The notes under the pieces were generated by a model. That model had not been told where the DNA came from and did not search any database. It worked only from the letters and a program-made list of their open reading frames with translations. The translations under genes and the position numbers were made by a program. Shown here piece by piece: positions 48,444 through 59,609 of a DNA stretch of 64,000 bases (position 1 is its first letter; every line of letters starts with the position of its first letter). Source of the DNA: Malacoplasma penetrans HF-2. Its GTDB lineage: Bacteria > Bacillota_I > Bacilli_A > Mycoplasmatales > Mycoplasmoidaceae. The stretch lies in contig NC_004432.1 in the NCBI RefSeq assembly GCF_000011225.1, positions 1,240,001 to 1,304,000 on the forward strand. The letters are read 5' to 3'.

Positions 48444-48514
48444 TAACTAAAAGTTAAAAACATCCTAATAAATAGATATTACAATTTTCTTGTTATTTAT
48501 ATTAAGGTGTAAAG

Positions 48515-50821
48515 ATGAAAAAAGTTAAAATTGATACCTTTAAGCAGACAGTTGAACAACTTGTTGAAGCTTTAGGTGGTATTGATAACATCAATGAAGC
48601 TTTTCACTGTGCAACTAGATTTAGAGTAACTTTAAAAGATGACAATAAAGTAAATAAAGATAAGCTAAATCAAGTTGAAAAGTCAAAAGGTTTTTCAAAA
48701 GATGGAAATCAATGACAAATTATCTTTGGTACTGGATTGGTAAATAAAGTTTATGATAAATATGCTTCAATGTTTAACATTAAACAAACTAATCTAGAAC
48801 AAAGTAATAAAGAAAAAGTTAAATGAAATAAAAATTATTCTATAAAGACTAATATCTTCCAAATTTCAAGATCTGGAGTTAGAGGATTTGCTTCAATTTT
48901 TATTCCATTAATCCCTCTATTTATTGTTGGAGGGTTATCTCTTGCATTCAATAGTATTATTGAGCAAAGTGTTGGAAAAGATGCAGAAGGAAATAGCAAT
49001 CTTGCTAATTCTGCATTAGCAATTCAAATCTTATCAAAATTATTTACTACTATTGGTGGAGTAGTAATGGGATCACTATCTGTATTTATTGGATATACAG
49101 CTGCTAAAAGATGAGGAGGAAATCCATGATTTGGTGTAGCTATCGGATTGATTTTAGTATTCCCTTCATTCACAACAGCAAATACAAGTGTGGGAGATTT
49201 AAATAACAATACAATTTATTATCAGTTTGGAACAACAGCACCAACAAACCCAAATGGTGCAGTGGTACCAGTATTATGAAATAATGGTGTTAAAGTTTGA
49301 AATTTCCCAATATTTAGTATTCCATTAATTAGTTATAAGTCTCAATTTATCCCAACATTAATAGTGATTGCTATTATGGTTCAAATAGAAAAAGGAATGA
49401 AAAAGATTTCTCATGAATCTATTGCTATTATTACAGTTCCTTTAGTTACAGTAATTTCTTCAGTAATCTTAGCTTTTGTAATAATAGGTCCAATTGGATA
49501 TTTAATAAGTTTAGTAATTGCAGAAGCTTTAAGAGGTATATTTGTATATACTAACTTCCCAGGATTTGGATTAGGTGGAGCAATATTAGGTGCAATTTAT
49601 GCTCCTATTGTAATTACAGGATTACATCAAGGTTTCACACCAATTGAAGCACAACTACTATCACAATATGGTGAAAGTTGAATCACTCCAATTGCTTGTG
49701 TTTCAAACATCGCTCAAGGATTTGCATGTTTAACTGCAACATTATTTATTAAAGACAATAAATTAAAAGGAACAGCATATTCAGGCGGAATATCTGCAAA
49801 CCTTGGAATTACAGAACCTGCAATGTTTGGGGTTAACCTAAATGTAAGACATTACTTTTTAGCTGCAATTATTGGAAGTGCAGTTGGAGGATATTGAGTT
49901 GGTATGACTCAAACTACAGCAAACAGTTTAGGTAGTGCTAGTTGATTAGGATTAGTTCAATTTGATTTCACAAGAACTGGAACTAATATCCAAAACTGAT
50001 ATGACACAGTAGCTAATCAAACTCCTTGAGGACAATATATGAATGGGTTCAATCTACCACCAATTGCAAATATAGCAATAGCTATGGCATTTAGTGGTTT
50101 AGTAGCTTTTATTGCTGCATTCATATTATCTCTTTCTAAACAAGGAAGACTTAATTTACAAGAAGTAAATAAGGGAATCCCAAACTATAAATTTATTGAA
50201 ACTATGGGGTTAGCATTTACAAAATTCCAAGACATGGTTAAAACAACATTTGGAAACCTAATTTATAAAGAAGAAGGTTACAAAAAGAAAATAGAAGAAA
50301 AACAAACTAAATATGTGTATAGTCCAGTTGATGGTCAATTACTAGATTTAAAAACAGAAGTTAGTGATCAAGTATTTAGTAATGAATTATTAGGAAAATC
50401 ATTTGTTATAAGACCTAATGAAACTCAACATTCACAATTACACAGTCCAATTGATGGAACAATTACTAATATATTTGATACTGGTCATGCAATTACAATT
50501 TCAAATAAAGATAATGTTTCAGTATTAATGCATATAGGATTAGAAACTGCACAAATTAATAAAGATGCAAGTGATCTACAAAATTTAAAATATTTTAAAT
50601 TTAAAAAATTAATACTAAGTAAAGTTAAAATTAAAAATGAAATTGTTGATGTTCAATTAAATGAATTAGTAAATAATGGTGCAACTTCTAAAGATATTTA
50701 TTGTTCAATCCTAAATGAAACTATTAAAGAAAATCAAATAGTTGAGTTAATTGCACAACCTGGTGCAATTAAACAAGGACAACCAATATATAAAATAACT
50801 ACAGTTGACTCAAATTTATAA
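48515..50821 (+). CDS. PTS sugar transporter EIIBCA, sucrose/trehalose (Glc-Scr) type
   Basis: 768 aa, ATG behind an AAGGTG site. EIIB: 'INEAFHCATRFRVTL' with the phosphorylated Cys (about residue 31). EIIC: about ten membrane segments, with 'GLHQGFTPIEAQLL' and 'ISANLGITEPAMFGVNL' (the conserved GITEP loop). EIIA: 'VYSPVDGQLLDL', 'HSPIDGTITNIFDTGHAITI' and 'VLMHIGLETAQI' with the active His. All three domains look intact. With a GH32 hydrolase and ROK kinase next door, sucrose is the likely substrate, although the operator is of TreR type. Confidence 0.93.
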
Positions 50822-50866
50822 TTGATCAGTCAATACAATTAAAACTAGATAAGGACTAGAAAAATT

Positions 50867-52231
50867 ATGAATGATAGAGAAATTAGATATAATAGAGATT
50901 TTTTAAATTGAACAGATATTAGAAATGATAATCAGGCATATAAACCTGATTTTCATATTTACCCAACTAGAGGATTAATTAATGATCCTAATTGTGTGTT
51001 TTGATGACAAGACAATTTATATTGTTTTTTTCAACACCATCCAGCTAATACATTACACGGTTTAAAAACAATGTCATTAGCAAAAACTAGCAACTTTACA
51101 GATTATGAATATACATATATGGTTAATAAACCTGAAAATGACTTTGAAAGTCATGGAGTATATTCGGGTTCTTCTATTATCCACAAAGGTAGAATTATTA
51201 ATTTTTATACAGGCAATAAAAGAGACAAAGATTGAATTAGAACTTCTTCAGTTGTTAAATCTGAATTTGATGTTAATACAAAAGAATTCAAGAATAAAAA
51301 AGTATTAATAACTAATGAAGATTATCCAAACTATACAGATCACTTTAGAGATCCTTATGTGTTTCAATTTGCTAATAATTACTATTTATTGTTAGGTGCA
51401 CAGCATGTTGATGGTTATGGTGCAATATTAATGTTTATCTTAGACCATAATTTAGAAAATCCAGTTTTAGTTAAACAAATTAATTTAAACTTCAACTACA
51501 AAATGATTGAATGTCCAAATATTATTTTTATAGATGGAAAAGCATTTTTAATTTATTGCCCACAATACCAAGATTCTTTAAGCAAAAGAAATCCAAGAGT
51601 TAATCCAGATATTTGTGTTTATTCATATGTTGATATCAATAGTTTATTTAACTTATTAGATTTTTATTACCAAATTCAAGATTTTAAGCAAGTTGATTAT
51701 GGTTTAGAATTTTATGCTCCTCAAACTTTTAAATTAGGTGATAAATGAGCAATTGTTGGATGAGTAGGATTACCAACTAATTTAAAATATAAAGAAGTTG
51801 ATTGTGGATGAATTGGTATGTTATCTATGATCAAAACAATAAGTGTTAATCATTCAAATAATTCACTAATTTTTCATGAAATAAGTAGATATAAAGGTGA
51901 ATACCTTTGTAGCAAAAATCCTTTTGTTAAATATTTCTCTACTGATATTTTTCAAAACAAAAGAATTAATATTTTTGATAATGAAAAACTATTATTATCT
52001 TTATGATTGGAAATTAAAGCAGTGGGAATAGACTTAGTTATTAAAAGATATAATGATGTATCTTTTTATCCATATCAAAACATATCTAGAATTAAATGTG
52101 AAGATGAAAAAAATAAAATAGATATTTTTATTGATAACACAATTGTTGAAATAAAAATAAATGACAAAATTTGATATACAGCAAGAATTTACTTTAGTGA
52201 AAGAATTAATATTGTAAAAGAGGTAATTTAA
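50867..52231 (+). CDS. Sucrose-6-phosphate hydrolase (GH32)
   Basis: 454 aa. GH32 motifs: nucleophile segment 'RGLINDPNCVFWWQDNLYCF' (usually NDPNG; here Gly is Cys), 'FRDPYVF' (RDP, transition-state stabiliser) and 'YKMIECPNIIFI' (EC, acid/base Glu). A C-terminal beta-sandwich follows. It would split sucrose-6-phosphate into glucose-6-phosphate and fructose. Cytoplasmic, no signal peptide. Between the PTS gene and the kinase, 3 nt from the latter. Confidence 0.9.
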
Positions 52232-52234
52232 TAC

Positions 52235-53119
52235 ATGAGCAAAAAATATATTATTTATGACATTGGTGGAACTTATATTAAATGAGCTATTGCTACAAGT
52301 GATTATCAAATAATAGAAAAAAACAAATTTGCATTTGATTGTGCAAATAGAGATTGTAAAACTGAATTAATGGATGCAATTGGTAAACAAATTGTAGAGT
52401 TTGTAAATAAATATCCAGATATTTGTGGAATTGGAATTTCAACAGCAGGTGATGTTGATACAAACACTACTGAAATTATAGGTTCTGCACCAAACCATAA
52501 AAACTATGCAAAGACAAATATTAAAGAAGCATTATCACAATATACTCAATTACCAATTGCTATAGATAATGATGCAAACTGTGCAATATTAGGTGAACAT
52601 ACTAAAGGAATTTTACAAAACACTGATAATGCAATCCTAATTACATTAGGAACAGATATTGGTGGTGGAATTCTAATTAATGGAAATGTTTATAGAGGTT
52701 TTAAAGGTTCAGCTGGAGAAGTTGGATATATGCATGTATTAGATAGAAGATGAGGTACATGATTCTCAGCAGCAGGATTATCAAGATTAGTAAAACAAAA
52801 CCAAAATATAGATAATTTAGATCCAGTAATCATTTTAAAAAATGATTTAAAACAATATAGTAAAGAAGTTGCTTATTGATATAAAGGATTATCAATTGGA
52901 ATAGCAAATCTAATAACTTTATTCAATCCACAAAAATTAATAATAGGTGGAGGATTGTCTGAATCTAATTTAATTAATTTAAAAGTTATTAATTACATTA
53001 AAAATAAAATTCTAATTGAAAGTCATTTAATTGATAGCTGTGAAATTATTTTAAGTAAACATGGAAATGCATCAGCCTTATATGGTTGTATTAAAATGCT
53101 TAATGATAAACTAGAATAA
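52235..53119 (+). CDS. ROK-family sugar kinase, probable fructokinase
   Basis: 294 aa. N-terminal phosphate loop 'YIIYDIGGTYIKWAIA', catalytic Asp in 'LPIAIDNDANCAILGEHTKG', 'LITLGTDIGGGILINGNVYR' and 'GSAGEVGYMHVLDRR'. The usual zinc-binding Cys cluster after the GH motif is missing, and the His is replaced ('GYMHV'). Last gene of the sucrose operon, so fructose from sucrose-6-phosphate cleavage is the likely substrate; this rests on context. Confidence 0.88.
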
Positions 53120-53141
53120 ATAAAACTAAAAATTTAACTTT

Positions 53142-53180
53142 ATAAAAACCATGATAGATAAAAACTATTATGGTTTTTAT
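53142..53180 (+). terminator. Terminator of the sucrose operon
   Basis: A 16-bp stem with one mismatch (53142-53157 with 53165-53180), followed by T residues. Confidence 0.85.
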
Positions 53181-53190
53181 TTTTTATATT

Positions 53191-53262
53191 TTTACCAAAA
53201 ATGAATTTTTTTAAAGTTTGGTAAAATTTACCAAAAATAAAAATTTTTAAAGTTTGGTAAAA
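53191..53262. repeat. Two tandem 36-bp units, each an inverted repeat, upstream of the DUF4143 ATPase
   Basis: Two almost identical 36-bp units abut each other (53191-53226 and 53227-53262). Each carries TTTACCAAA and its inverse TTTGGTAAA, 17 bp apart (53191/53217 and 53227/53253). The array ends 17 nt before the ATG at 53280. Spacing and symmetry suggest a double operator, possibly autoregulatory. Confidence 0.85.
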
Positions 53263-53279
53263 AATAATAAAATATTTAT

Positions 53280-54512
53280 ATGAAACTAGTTGAAAGAAAA
53301 AAATATATTGAATATTTAGACAAAGTTAAAAATACCCCAGACATAAAAGTTGTTACCGGCATTAGGAGATCTGGTAAATCTGAACTATTGAAAAGTTTTA
53401 TGGAAAAATTAAAAATAGAAAATCCAAAAGCTAACTTTATCTCAATAGATTTATCATCAATAGAGTATGAAAATTTACTAGACTACCACAATCTAAATAA
53501 TTATATAGAAGGCAATCATAAGAAAAATGTTAAAAACTACCTATTTATAGATGAAATTCAAAATTGCCATAACTTTGAAAGAACAATTAATAGCTTACAT
53601 TCAAAAAAACTATTTGATATGTATTTAACAGGTTCAAATGCTTTCTTATTAAGTAGTGATTTAGTTACTTTTTTTACAGGCAGAACTATGGAAGTTTCAA
53701 TTTTCCCCTTCTCATTTAATGAATTCATGCAATATTTTGAATATTCTGATTTACAAGAAGGTTTTAATAAATATATAGAAATAGGTGGTTTTGCAGGTTC
53801 ATATTATTACAACGATAAAAAAACCATAAATGATTATGTAAACAATGTTTTTAACAATTTAATTGATAGGGACATTATAAAAAAATTTGGTATTAGAGAT
53901 CATAAACTAACAAAAAACTTAGCCACTTTTTTAGCTGATAATATTTCCAATCTGACATCATCTAGAAAAATAGCAAATATATTGTCAACAAAAGATTTTA
54001 ATGAAAATCATAATACGATTTCAAAATATATTAACTATCTTTGTAATTCATTTATGTTTTATGAAATGAAAAGGTTTGATCTAAAAGGTAAGCAAATTTT
54101 AAATACTACAGAAAAATATTATTTGGCAGATCATTCTCTTAAATATGCTTTATTAACTAACAGTCAAAAAGAAACAAATTTTTTTCAATCACAACAAGAC
54201 TATGGAAACCTTTTAGAAAATATAATAGCTATTGAATTGTTAAGAAGAGGTTATAAAACACATGTGGGAAAACTTTATCAAAAAGAAATTGATTTTGTAG
54301 CTTCTGATTATTTAGGAAATAGATTCTATATTCAAGTTGGTGCAAACATAGATAATAATGAAACATTTAAAAGAGAAATCACTCCACTTTTACAAATCAA
54401 AGACAATTATCCAAAAATCATATTATCTAGAACTAAATTCCAACAAGAAATAGTAGATGGAGTGAAGGTAATAGATATAGCACAATGATTAAATTATGAA
54501 ATAGATTTTTAA
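53280..54512 (+). CDS. AAA-type ATPase with C-terminal DUF4143 (nuclease-like) domain
   Basis: 410 aa. Walker A 'VVTGIRRSGKSELLKSFMEK', Walker B 'NYLFIDEIQNCHNFER', sensor 'MYLTGSNAFLLSSDL', arginine region 'FTGRTMEVSIFPFSFNEF'. The C-terminal domain has 'YGNLLENIIAIELLRRGY', 'KEIDFVAS' and 'FYIQVG', the DUF4143 PD-(D/E)xK-like pattern. One UGA-Trp codon occurs in the last dozen residues. No ribosome binding site: the ATG follows an AT-rich stretch after the tandem repeats, so initiation may be leaderless. Role unknown; such ATPases are often multi-copy accessory genes in mollicutes. Confidence 0.85.
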
Positions 54513-54627
54513 AACACTTTAATAATCCTATTTGAATTTCTTTTAAAACACATTAGATTTTAAAAAATATCTGTTATAGATAATTAATTTATTAATCTAA
54601 TGTTTTTTTATTATCTATGTGAATAAA

Positions 54628-54657
54628 AAATTCCCATACTAATAAGTAGGGGAATTT
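54628..54657 (-). terminator. Terminator of the proline-rich gene
   Basis: A stem of about 12 bp with one mismatch (54628-54639 with 54646-54657), T-rich on the minus-strand side. Confidence 0.75.
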
Positions 54658-54693
54658 AATCTAATTTGTGTTTTTGTTTTATAAAATGATTAT

Positions 54694-55319
54694 TTATTTA
54701 CCTGAATAAGAACCAGCAGGTCTTGAATAAGTAGCATTTGGTCTTTGTGATATTACTGTTGGTCTTGTAGGTGTTGGTCTAAGTACAGCTGGACTTGGTC
54801 TACCATTAACTGCAGGATTTGGTCTAACTGGTTGAGCAGTTGGTCTTGCAGGCATAGTAGGGTTCGGTCTAGCAGGTTGAGCAGTTGGTCTTGCTACCAT
54901 AGTTGGATTTGGTCTAACTGATTGAGCACTAGGTCTACCTGTTAATGTTGGACTAACTTTAACTTGTTGAAGACCATTAGTATTAAGTGATGGATTAACA
55001 GTTGGATTAGCTTCAGAGTTTGCAGCAACTGAAACTAATGGTGCTTTAGATACAGATGATCTAGTAGTTTTAGCTTCTGGCATAGATTTAGCTTTTCTAA
55101 CTAATCAGAAGAATACTCCTGAAGTTGCTAAAAATCCTACACCTAAAACTATTGAAGCACTTGTACTCCAATTAATGCATTAATAACTGATGATGTTTGC
55201 CCAAATGCATTTTTTGCTGCTAATGAAATAAAAATAACAATTGCAAAAATAAATAAGAAAAGACCTACGTAAAAAGTAATTTCAGATATTTTTGAATGCT
55301 TTCTTGTTTTGTCTTGCAT
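54694..55319 (-). pseudogene. Proline-rich repeat membrane protein, reading frame shifted once
   Basis: The ATG at 55319 opens a frame with one membrane segment ('ITFYVGLFLFIFAIVIFISL'), which ends at a TAG about 60 codons in. The overlapping -1 frame continues with 'NWSTSASIVLGVGFLATSGV' (second membrane segment), a basic 'WLVRKAKSMPEAK' and a Pro/Arg-rich tail to a TAA at 54694. The tail has three tandem 15-residue repeats of the type 'RPTAQPARPNPTMPA'. One inserted base near 55165-55175 would rejoin the frames. The alternatives are a true frameshift mutation, recoding or a sequence error. Pro-rich tails of this kind occur in mycoplasma attachment-organelle proteins; that similarity is only of style. 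Confidence 0.7.
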
Positions 55320-55428
55320 TTTAAAAATCTCCTAAAAATGTTTATGAATTAATTATATAAGGTTTATTGGTATAAAACATAGAGTTAACATACATTTAAT
55401 TAAAATTTCTAGTTTAAAGAAATAAATT

Positions 55429-56154
55429 TTAATAAATTGTTCTATATAAATATAAACCACAACCTGGAACCTTAATAACAGCTGATCCTTTTTTAGGATT
55501 TTTAAAAAGATCTAATACTTCTTGATATGTTATTTTGTTTTCACAATATGTAAGAATAATTCCAACAATCATTCTTACCATATTTCTTAAAAATCCTTCT
55601 CCATTAATGAAAATATAAATTTTTTTATTTTTTTTAATTATTCTAATTCATCTAATGGTTCTAGTTGTATTTTCCAGTTTAGAAGTACTAAAACTTAAAA
55701 AGTCTTTTGTCCCAATAAATAAGTTGATAATATCTTCACATTTTTTGATATCTATACTCTTGTTATATTGATATTCATATCTTTGTTTAAAAACATCAAA
55801 TTCACCAGTATTAATTACATACATGTAAGTTTTAGATTTAATAGAAAATCTAGCATGAAAAGAGTTTGGTACTTTTTCAATGCTATTAACATAAATGTTT
55901 GTTAACTTTGAATTTAAAAAATTTTGAATTGATTTTGGATCATAATCAGAATCACATTTAAAAGAAACTGTTTGATCAATTGCATGTACATATTTATCAG
56001 TTCTGCCTGATCCAAAAGTAGATATTTTAGTATTAAAAAATAAAGATAAATATTTTTCTAGTTCTGATTGAACTGTTATTAAGTTTTCATCTTTTTGCTT
56101 GGCATATCCACGAAAAAAACTACCATCATATGAAATCTTTAGTTTATAAGTCAT
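55429..56154 (-). CDS. truA: tRNA pseudouridine synthase A (positions 38-40)
   Basis: 241 aa. 'KLKISYDGSFFRGYAKQKDE' at the N-terminus, catalytic Asp in 'FGSGRTDKYVHAIDQTVSF', 'FHARFSIKSKTYMYVI', 'DFLSFSTSKLENTTRTI' and 'FINGEGFLRNMVRMIVGIIL' later. It starts 10 nt after the ecfT stop, keeping the ecfA1-ecfA2-ecfT-truA order known from Firmicutes. Confidence 0.95.
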
Positions 56155-56164
56155 TTATAAAACT

Positions 56165-57358
56165 CTATGCAAAAATATCTCAGAATCCAAAAGCTAAAAA
56201 GATTTTCTTATCAGCTATAAAAAGTAAAGTTAATAAAACACCTAGTAAAAAAACTGGTATTAAAAATATAATTCAATCAATTTTAGCTATATCAAAATCT
56301 CTATATCTAGTTCTAGAAGTTCTAGGATTATATCCTCTTGCTTCCATTGCATTTGATAATTCCCCAGCCTTTTTAAAAGCAATTGAGAATAATGGAACAA
56401 CTAAAGATGATAAAGAGAATACTTTATCTTTTAAACTTCCATTTTTAAAATCTAACCCTCTTGAAGCTTGAGCTTTTAAAATAGTGTTAGATTCATCTAA
56501 TAAAGAAGGAATAAATCTCAAAACTAAAGCAATTGTCATACTTCATTCAGTTACAGGTAATCTTAGATATCTTAAAGGATTTAAGATATCTTCTAATGCA
56601 CAAGTTAATTGAATAGAAGAAGTAGTAGAAGTAAGAATAGTAACAATTAAAATCATTAAAAAGATTTTGATAGTTACATACAACATTAAAATAATTGCAT
56701 ATGAAGAGAATGAATATCACTTAGTTAAACAAAAGTATGCATAGTAAATGCTTTCTCCATTTGCTCCCCGATATAAACCACTAGTTATTGTTTTTACATT
56801 TCATCCTACATTTTGATTTTGAATAGCATTTAATATTTCTTTAGTTGCAGTGTTTACAACTGCATCTTTATTATTTGCAGTTGCAGGAACAGTTATTTGG
56901 AAGAATCCATTACCTATTCAATTAACATTTTTGATATTTGTTAGATCAGGACTAGTTGTTATAACTTGTCCACCATAAGTAGAACCTTGTAAGAAATATT
57001 TACCATCACTGCTTATTGTTACATGTTGACTTGTTCAATTTAAAAAGCTTGGTCTATATAAAAAGGAATATGAGTCTGTAAAATCAAATACAGCACCAGG
57101 TGTTTTATAGGTAATCCAATTTATTAATATTAGGATAGTTCCTAATATTAAAACTGATTGAATTATTCTTCATAATTTTTTAATAGGTAATTTAGCTAAG
57201 AAAAATAAAGTTAAACAAAAAGCTAAGATTAAAGCTTGATAAATGAAACCAAAAGGAATAAAAATTAAAGCAACAACAAAAACAGTAGTTAAAAACTTTA
57301 AAGAAGGATTCATTCTATGAATCACACTTTTTTTATATGTAAAACCACTATAATTCAT
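56165..57358 (-). CDS. ecfT: ECF transporter transmembrane component EcfT, with an extracytoplasmic insert
   Basis: 397 aa, against about 265 in Firmicutes. It couples the EcfA ATPases to substrate-binding S components. Two coupling-helix motifs: 'LKAQASRGLDF' and 'NAMEARGYNP'. Membrane segments lie at the N-terminus ('FLTTVFVVALIFIPFGFIYQ') and in the C-terminal half. Between the second or third segment and 'WYSFSSYAIILMLYVTIKIF' there is a soluble insert of about 115 residues ('TPGAVFDFTDSYSFLYRPSF' onwards), probably outside the membrane. Confidence 0.92.
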
Positions 57359-57443
57359 TTTTGTTACCTTATCTTTGTTTATTAAGTTATTTAATACTAA
57401 AAAAATTTTACTATTTTTGAGTTGTTTTTTTATAAAAACTAAT

Positions 57444-58664
57444 TTATTTTTTGCTTATTCTACTTTTAGCTTTATTAGAACCAGAACCTGAATTTATCTT
57501 TTGAATTTCTTCACTTAGTTGTTCTATGGTTCTAGGTTCTTTATTATATAGTTCTTTATATTTTGGATCTTTTTCACATAAGCTATCTATAAAATCAATG
57601 ATTTTAGGTTTTTCCATTTTAGAAAGAGTATATAAATCTTTGTTGGTAAAGATCTCATAAGGAGTTCCATGCATTAGGATTTTACCCCTATCCATTACAA
57701 TTGCATAATCACCAACTTCCAATACTTGATCCATTGTATGAGTAATTACTATAACAGTTTGTCCTTGTTTTTTAGAATCTAGAATTAAATCCATCATCAT
57801 TTGTTCCCCTTTTGGATCTAATCCTGCTGTTGGTTCATCAAAGATCAAAATCTTAGGTTGGATAGCTAAAATTCCAGCAATTGCAACTCTTCTTTTTTGA
57901 CCACCTGATAATCCAAAGGGACTTCTGTCTAAAAATGATTCATCCAATCCCATACCTACTAAATGTTTTTTAGTTAATTCATGAATGAAATCACCTTCAG
58001 TTAAAGTTTCATATTTAATAACTTTTTTTCATTTTGATTTATTTGAGTTATTAGTAATAGTAACTTTAGCAAAATCTTTTTTAGGATAGATTTTGTATTT
58101 TAAAGATAAATTATTTTGAGAAATAAAATCATTGAAATCTTTATATTCAGAGTTTGTTATATTAAATTGTTGTTTAATTTCATAAATATATTTAAAAAAC
58201 AATTCATAATCTAATTTTTCTTTATTAATTTCATTAGATCTAATCTTTGGTATTTTTAATGCAATTGGACCAAAAGAAATATCTTTTTCAATTGTTGTTT
58301 TAAATAATTGATATTCCGGGAATTGGAAAACCATACTAACTAATCTTCTAAGTTTTTTAGCATTTTTAATTTTTTTTGGTTTTGGTTTAATATAAAAATC
58401 TTCTATTCTAATGGTTCCTTTTTTAGATTTAAGTAAGCCATTAAAATGAGTAACAAGAGTTGATTTACCACTTCCAGAATTTCCAATAATAAAGTAAATT
58501 TTATTTCTTTCAAAAGAAAATGAGAAATCGTCAATTGCAGTAATTTCATTTGATTGATTTTCATTAAACTTACAAGTTAAATTATTAACTTCCATAATGA
58601 TATCTTTTGATAAATTTACATTAGTATTATTTTTAATATTTTCACTCATTATTTCTTTTTGCAT
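57444..58664 (-). CDS. ecfA2: ECF transporter ATPase EcfA2 with a central insert
   Basis: 406 aa, against about 285. Walker A 'FIIGNSGSGKSTLVTHFNGL', Q-loop 'MVFQFPEYQLFKTTIEKDIS', signature 'PFGLSGGQKRRVAIAGI', Walker B 'ILIFDEPTAGLDPKG', H-loop 'VIVITHTMDQV'. About 80 extra residues (from 'SNEINKEKLDYELFFKYIYE' to 'KVIKYETL') interrupt the helical domain before the signature. The ATG at 58664 overlaps ecfA1 by 16 nt; an ATG at 58649 in a TAATG junction is an equally good start. Confidence 0.93.
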
Positions 58665-59512
58665 ATTTGATCCAATAATTGTTCTTTATTGATTGTAAAA
58701 TTAACATTTACATTTTTAGATTTTAATTCTTTAGATAATTTAAGAATAAATGGAAAATCTAAAGCAGAACTAGCTAAAAACTCTTCATCTGTAAATATTT
58801 CACTAGGTTTTCCGGTTCTAATAATCTGTCCTTTTTTAAACACAATAACTCTATCTGCATTTAAAACTTCATCCATATCATGAGTAATTGAAATTACAGT
58901 TTTATTAGCTTTATTTTTTAAATCTAACATTATTTTTTTTAATTCCATTTTTCCTCTAGGATCTAGCATTGATGTAGATTCATCAAAAATAATAATTCTA
59001 GGATTAGTAGCTAATACTGATGCAATTGCTACTCTTTGCTTTTGTCCACCCGAAAGTGAAGAAGAATCTTTATCTAATAATTCTTTAATGTCTACAACCT
59101 CACTAGCACTTTCTATAATGTCATCCATTACAGAAGGATTGATTTTTCTGTTTTCTAACCCAAAGGCAATATCATCTTTTGCAGATAGTCCTATAAATTG
59201 ACTATCTGGATTTTGGAAAATAATTCCAACATTAGTTCTTAAATGGAAAAAATTTAGATATGAAATTGTTTCTCCAAAGATTTTTAAATTTCCTTGGTGC
59301 GGCTTTAATAAACCTACTAAAACTTTTGAGATTGTAGATTTGCCACTTCCATTATGACCAATAATACAAACATATTCATTTTCATAAATATCAAAACTTA
59401 CATCATTTAAAACATTATTAACAAGGTCATAACTAAAAGAAACATTTTGAATCTCAAATGCTTTTTCTCTATTCTTGTTTTCTATTTCATTTTTCTTAAT
59501 ATCTTTTTCCAT
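58649..59512 (-). CDS. ecfA1: ECF transporter ATPase EcfA1
   Basis: 287 aa, family length. 'FEIQNVSFSYDLVNNVLNDV', Walker A 'CIIGHNGSGKSTISKVLVGL', Q-loop 'GIIFQNPDSQFIGLSAKDDI', signature 'SSLSGGQKQRVAIASVLA', Walker B 'IIIFDESTSMLDPRGK' (Ser-Met in place of the more common Thr-Ser), 'VISITHDMDEV'. First gene of the ecfA1-ecfA2-ecfT-truA unit, which energises uptake of vitamins via S proteins encoded elsewhere. Confidence 0.95.
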   Translation of the reverse strand: MEKDIKKNEIENKNREKAFEIQNVSFSYDLVNNVLNDVSFDIYENEYVCIIGHNGSGKSTISKVLVGLLKPHQGNLKIFGETISYLNFFHLRTNVGIIFQNPDSQFIGLSAKDDIAFGLENRKINPSVMDDIIESASEVVDIKELLDKDSSSLSGGQKQRVAIASVLATNPRIIIFDESTSMLDPRGKMELKKIMLDLKNKANKTVISITHDMDEVLNADRVIVFKKGQIIRTGKPSEIFTDEEFLASSALDFPFILKLSKELKSKNVNVNFTINKEQLLDQICKKK

Positions 59513-59584
59513 AGATTCCCTTATTATTTAGAAAAACTTTTATCATTGTTTAATTATATTTTAAGAGTATAGATAAATGTAAAA

Positions 59585-59609
59585 GAACACCAAAAAATTA
59601 ATGGTGTTC
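59585..59609. repeat. Left copy of the 25-bp duplicated target hairpin
   Basis: A terminator-like inverted repeat (GAACACC ... GGTGTTC) identical over 25 bp to 60833-60857. The pair brackets the IS30-type element, so it is the target duplication. Confidence 0.88.

Noticed and set aside
53191-53262. Possible CRISPR repeats
   Set aside because: Only two units, directly abutting without spacers, and no cas genes.
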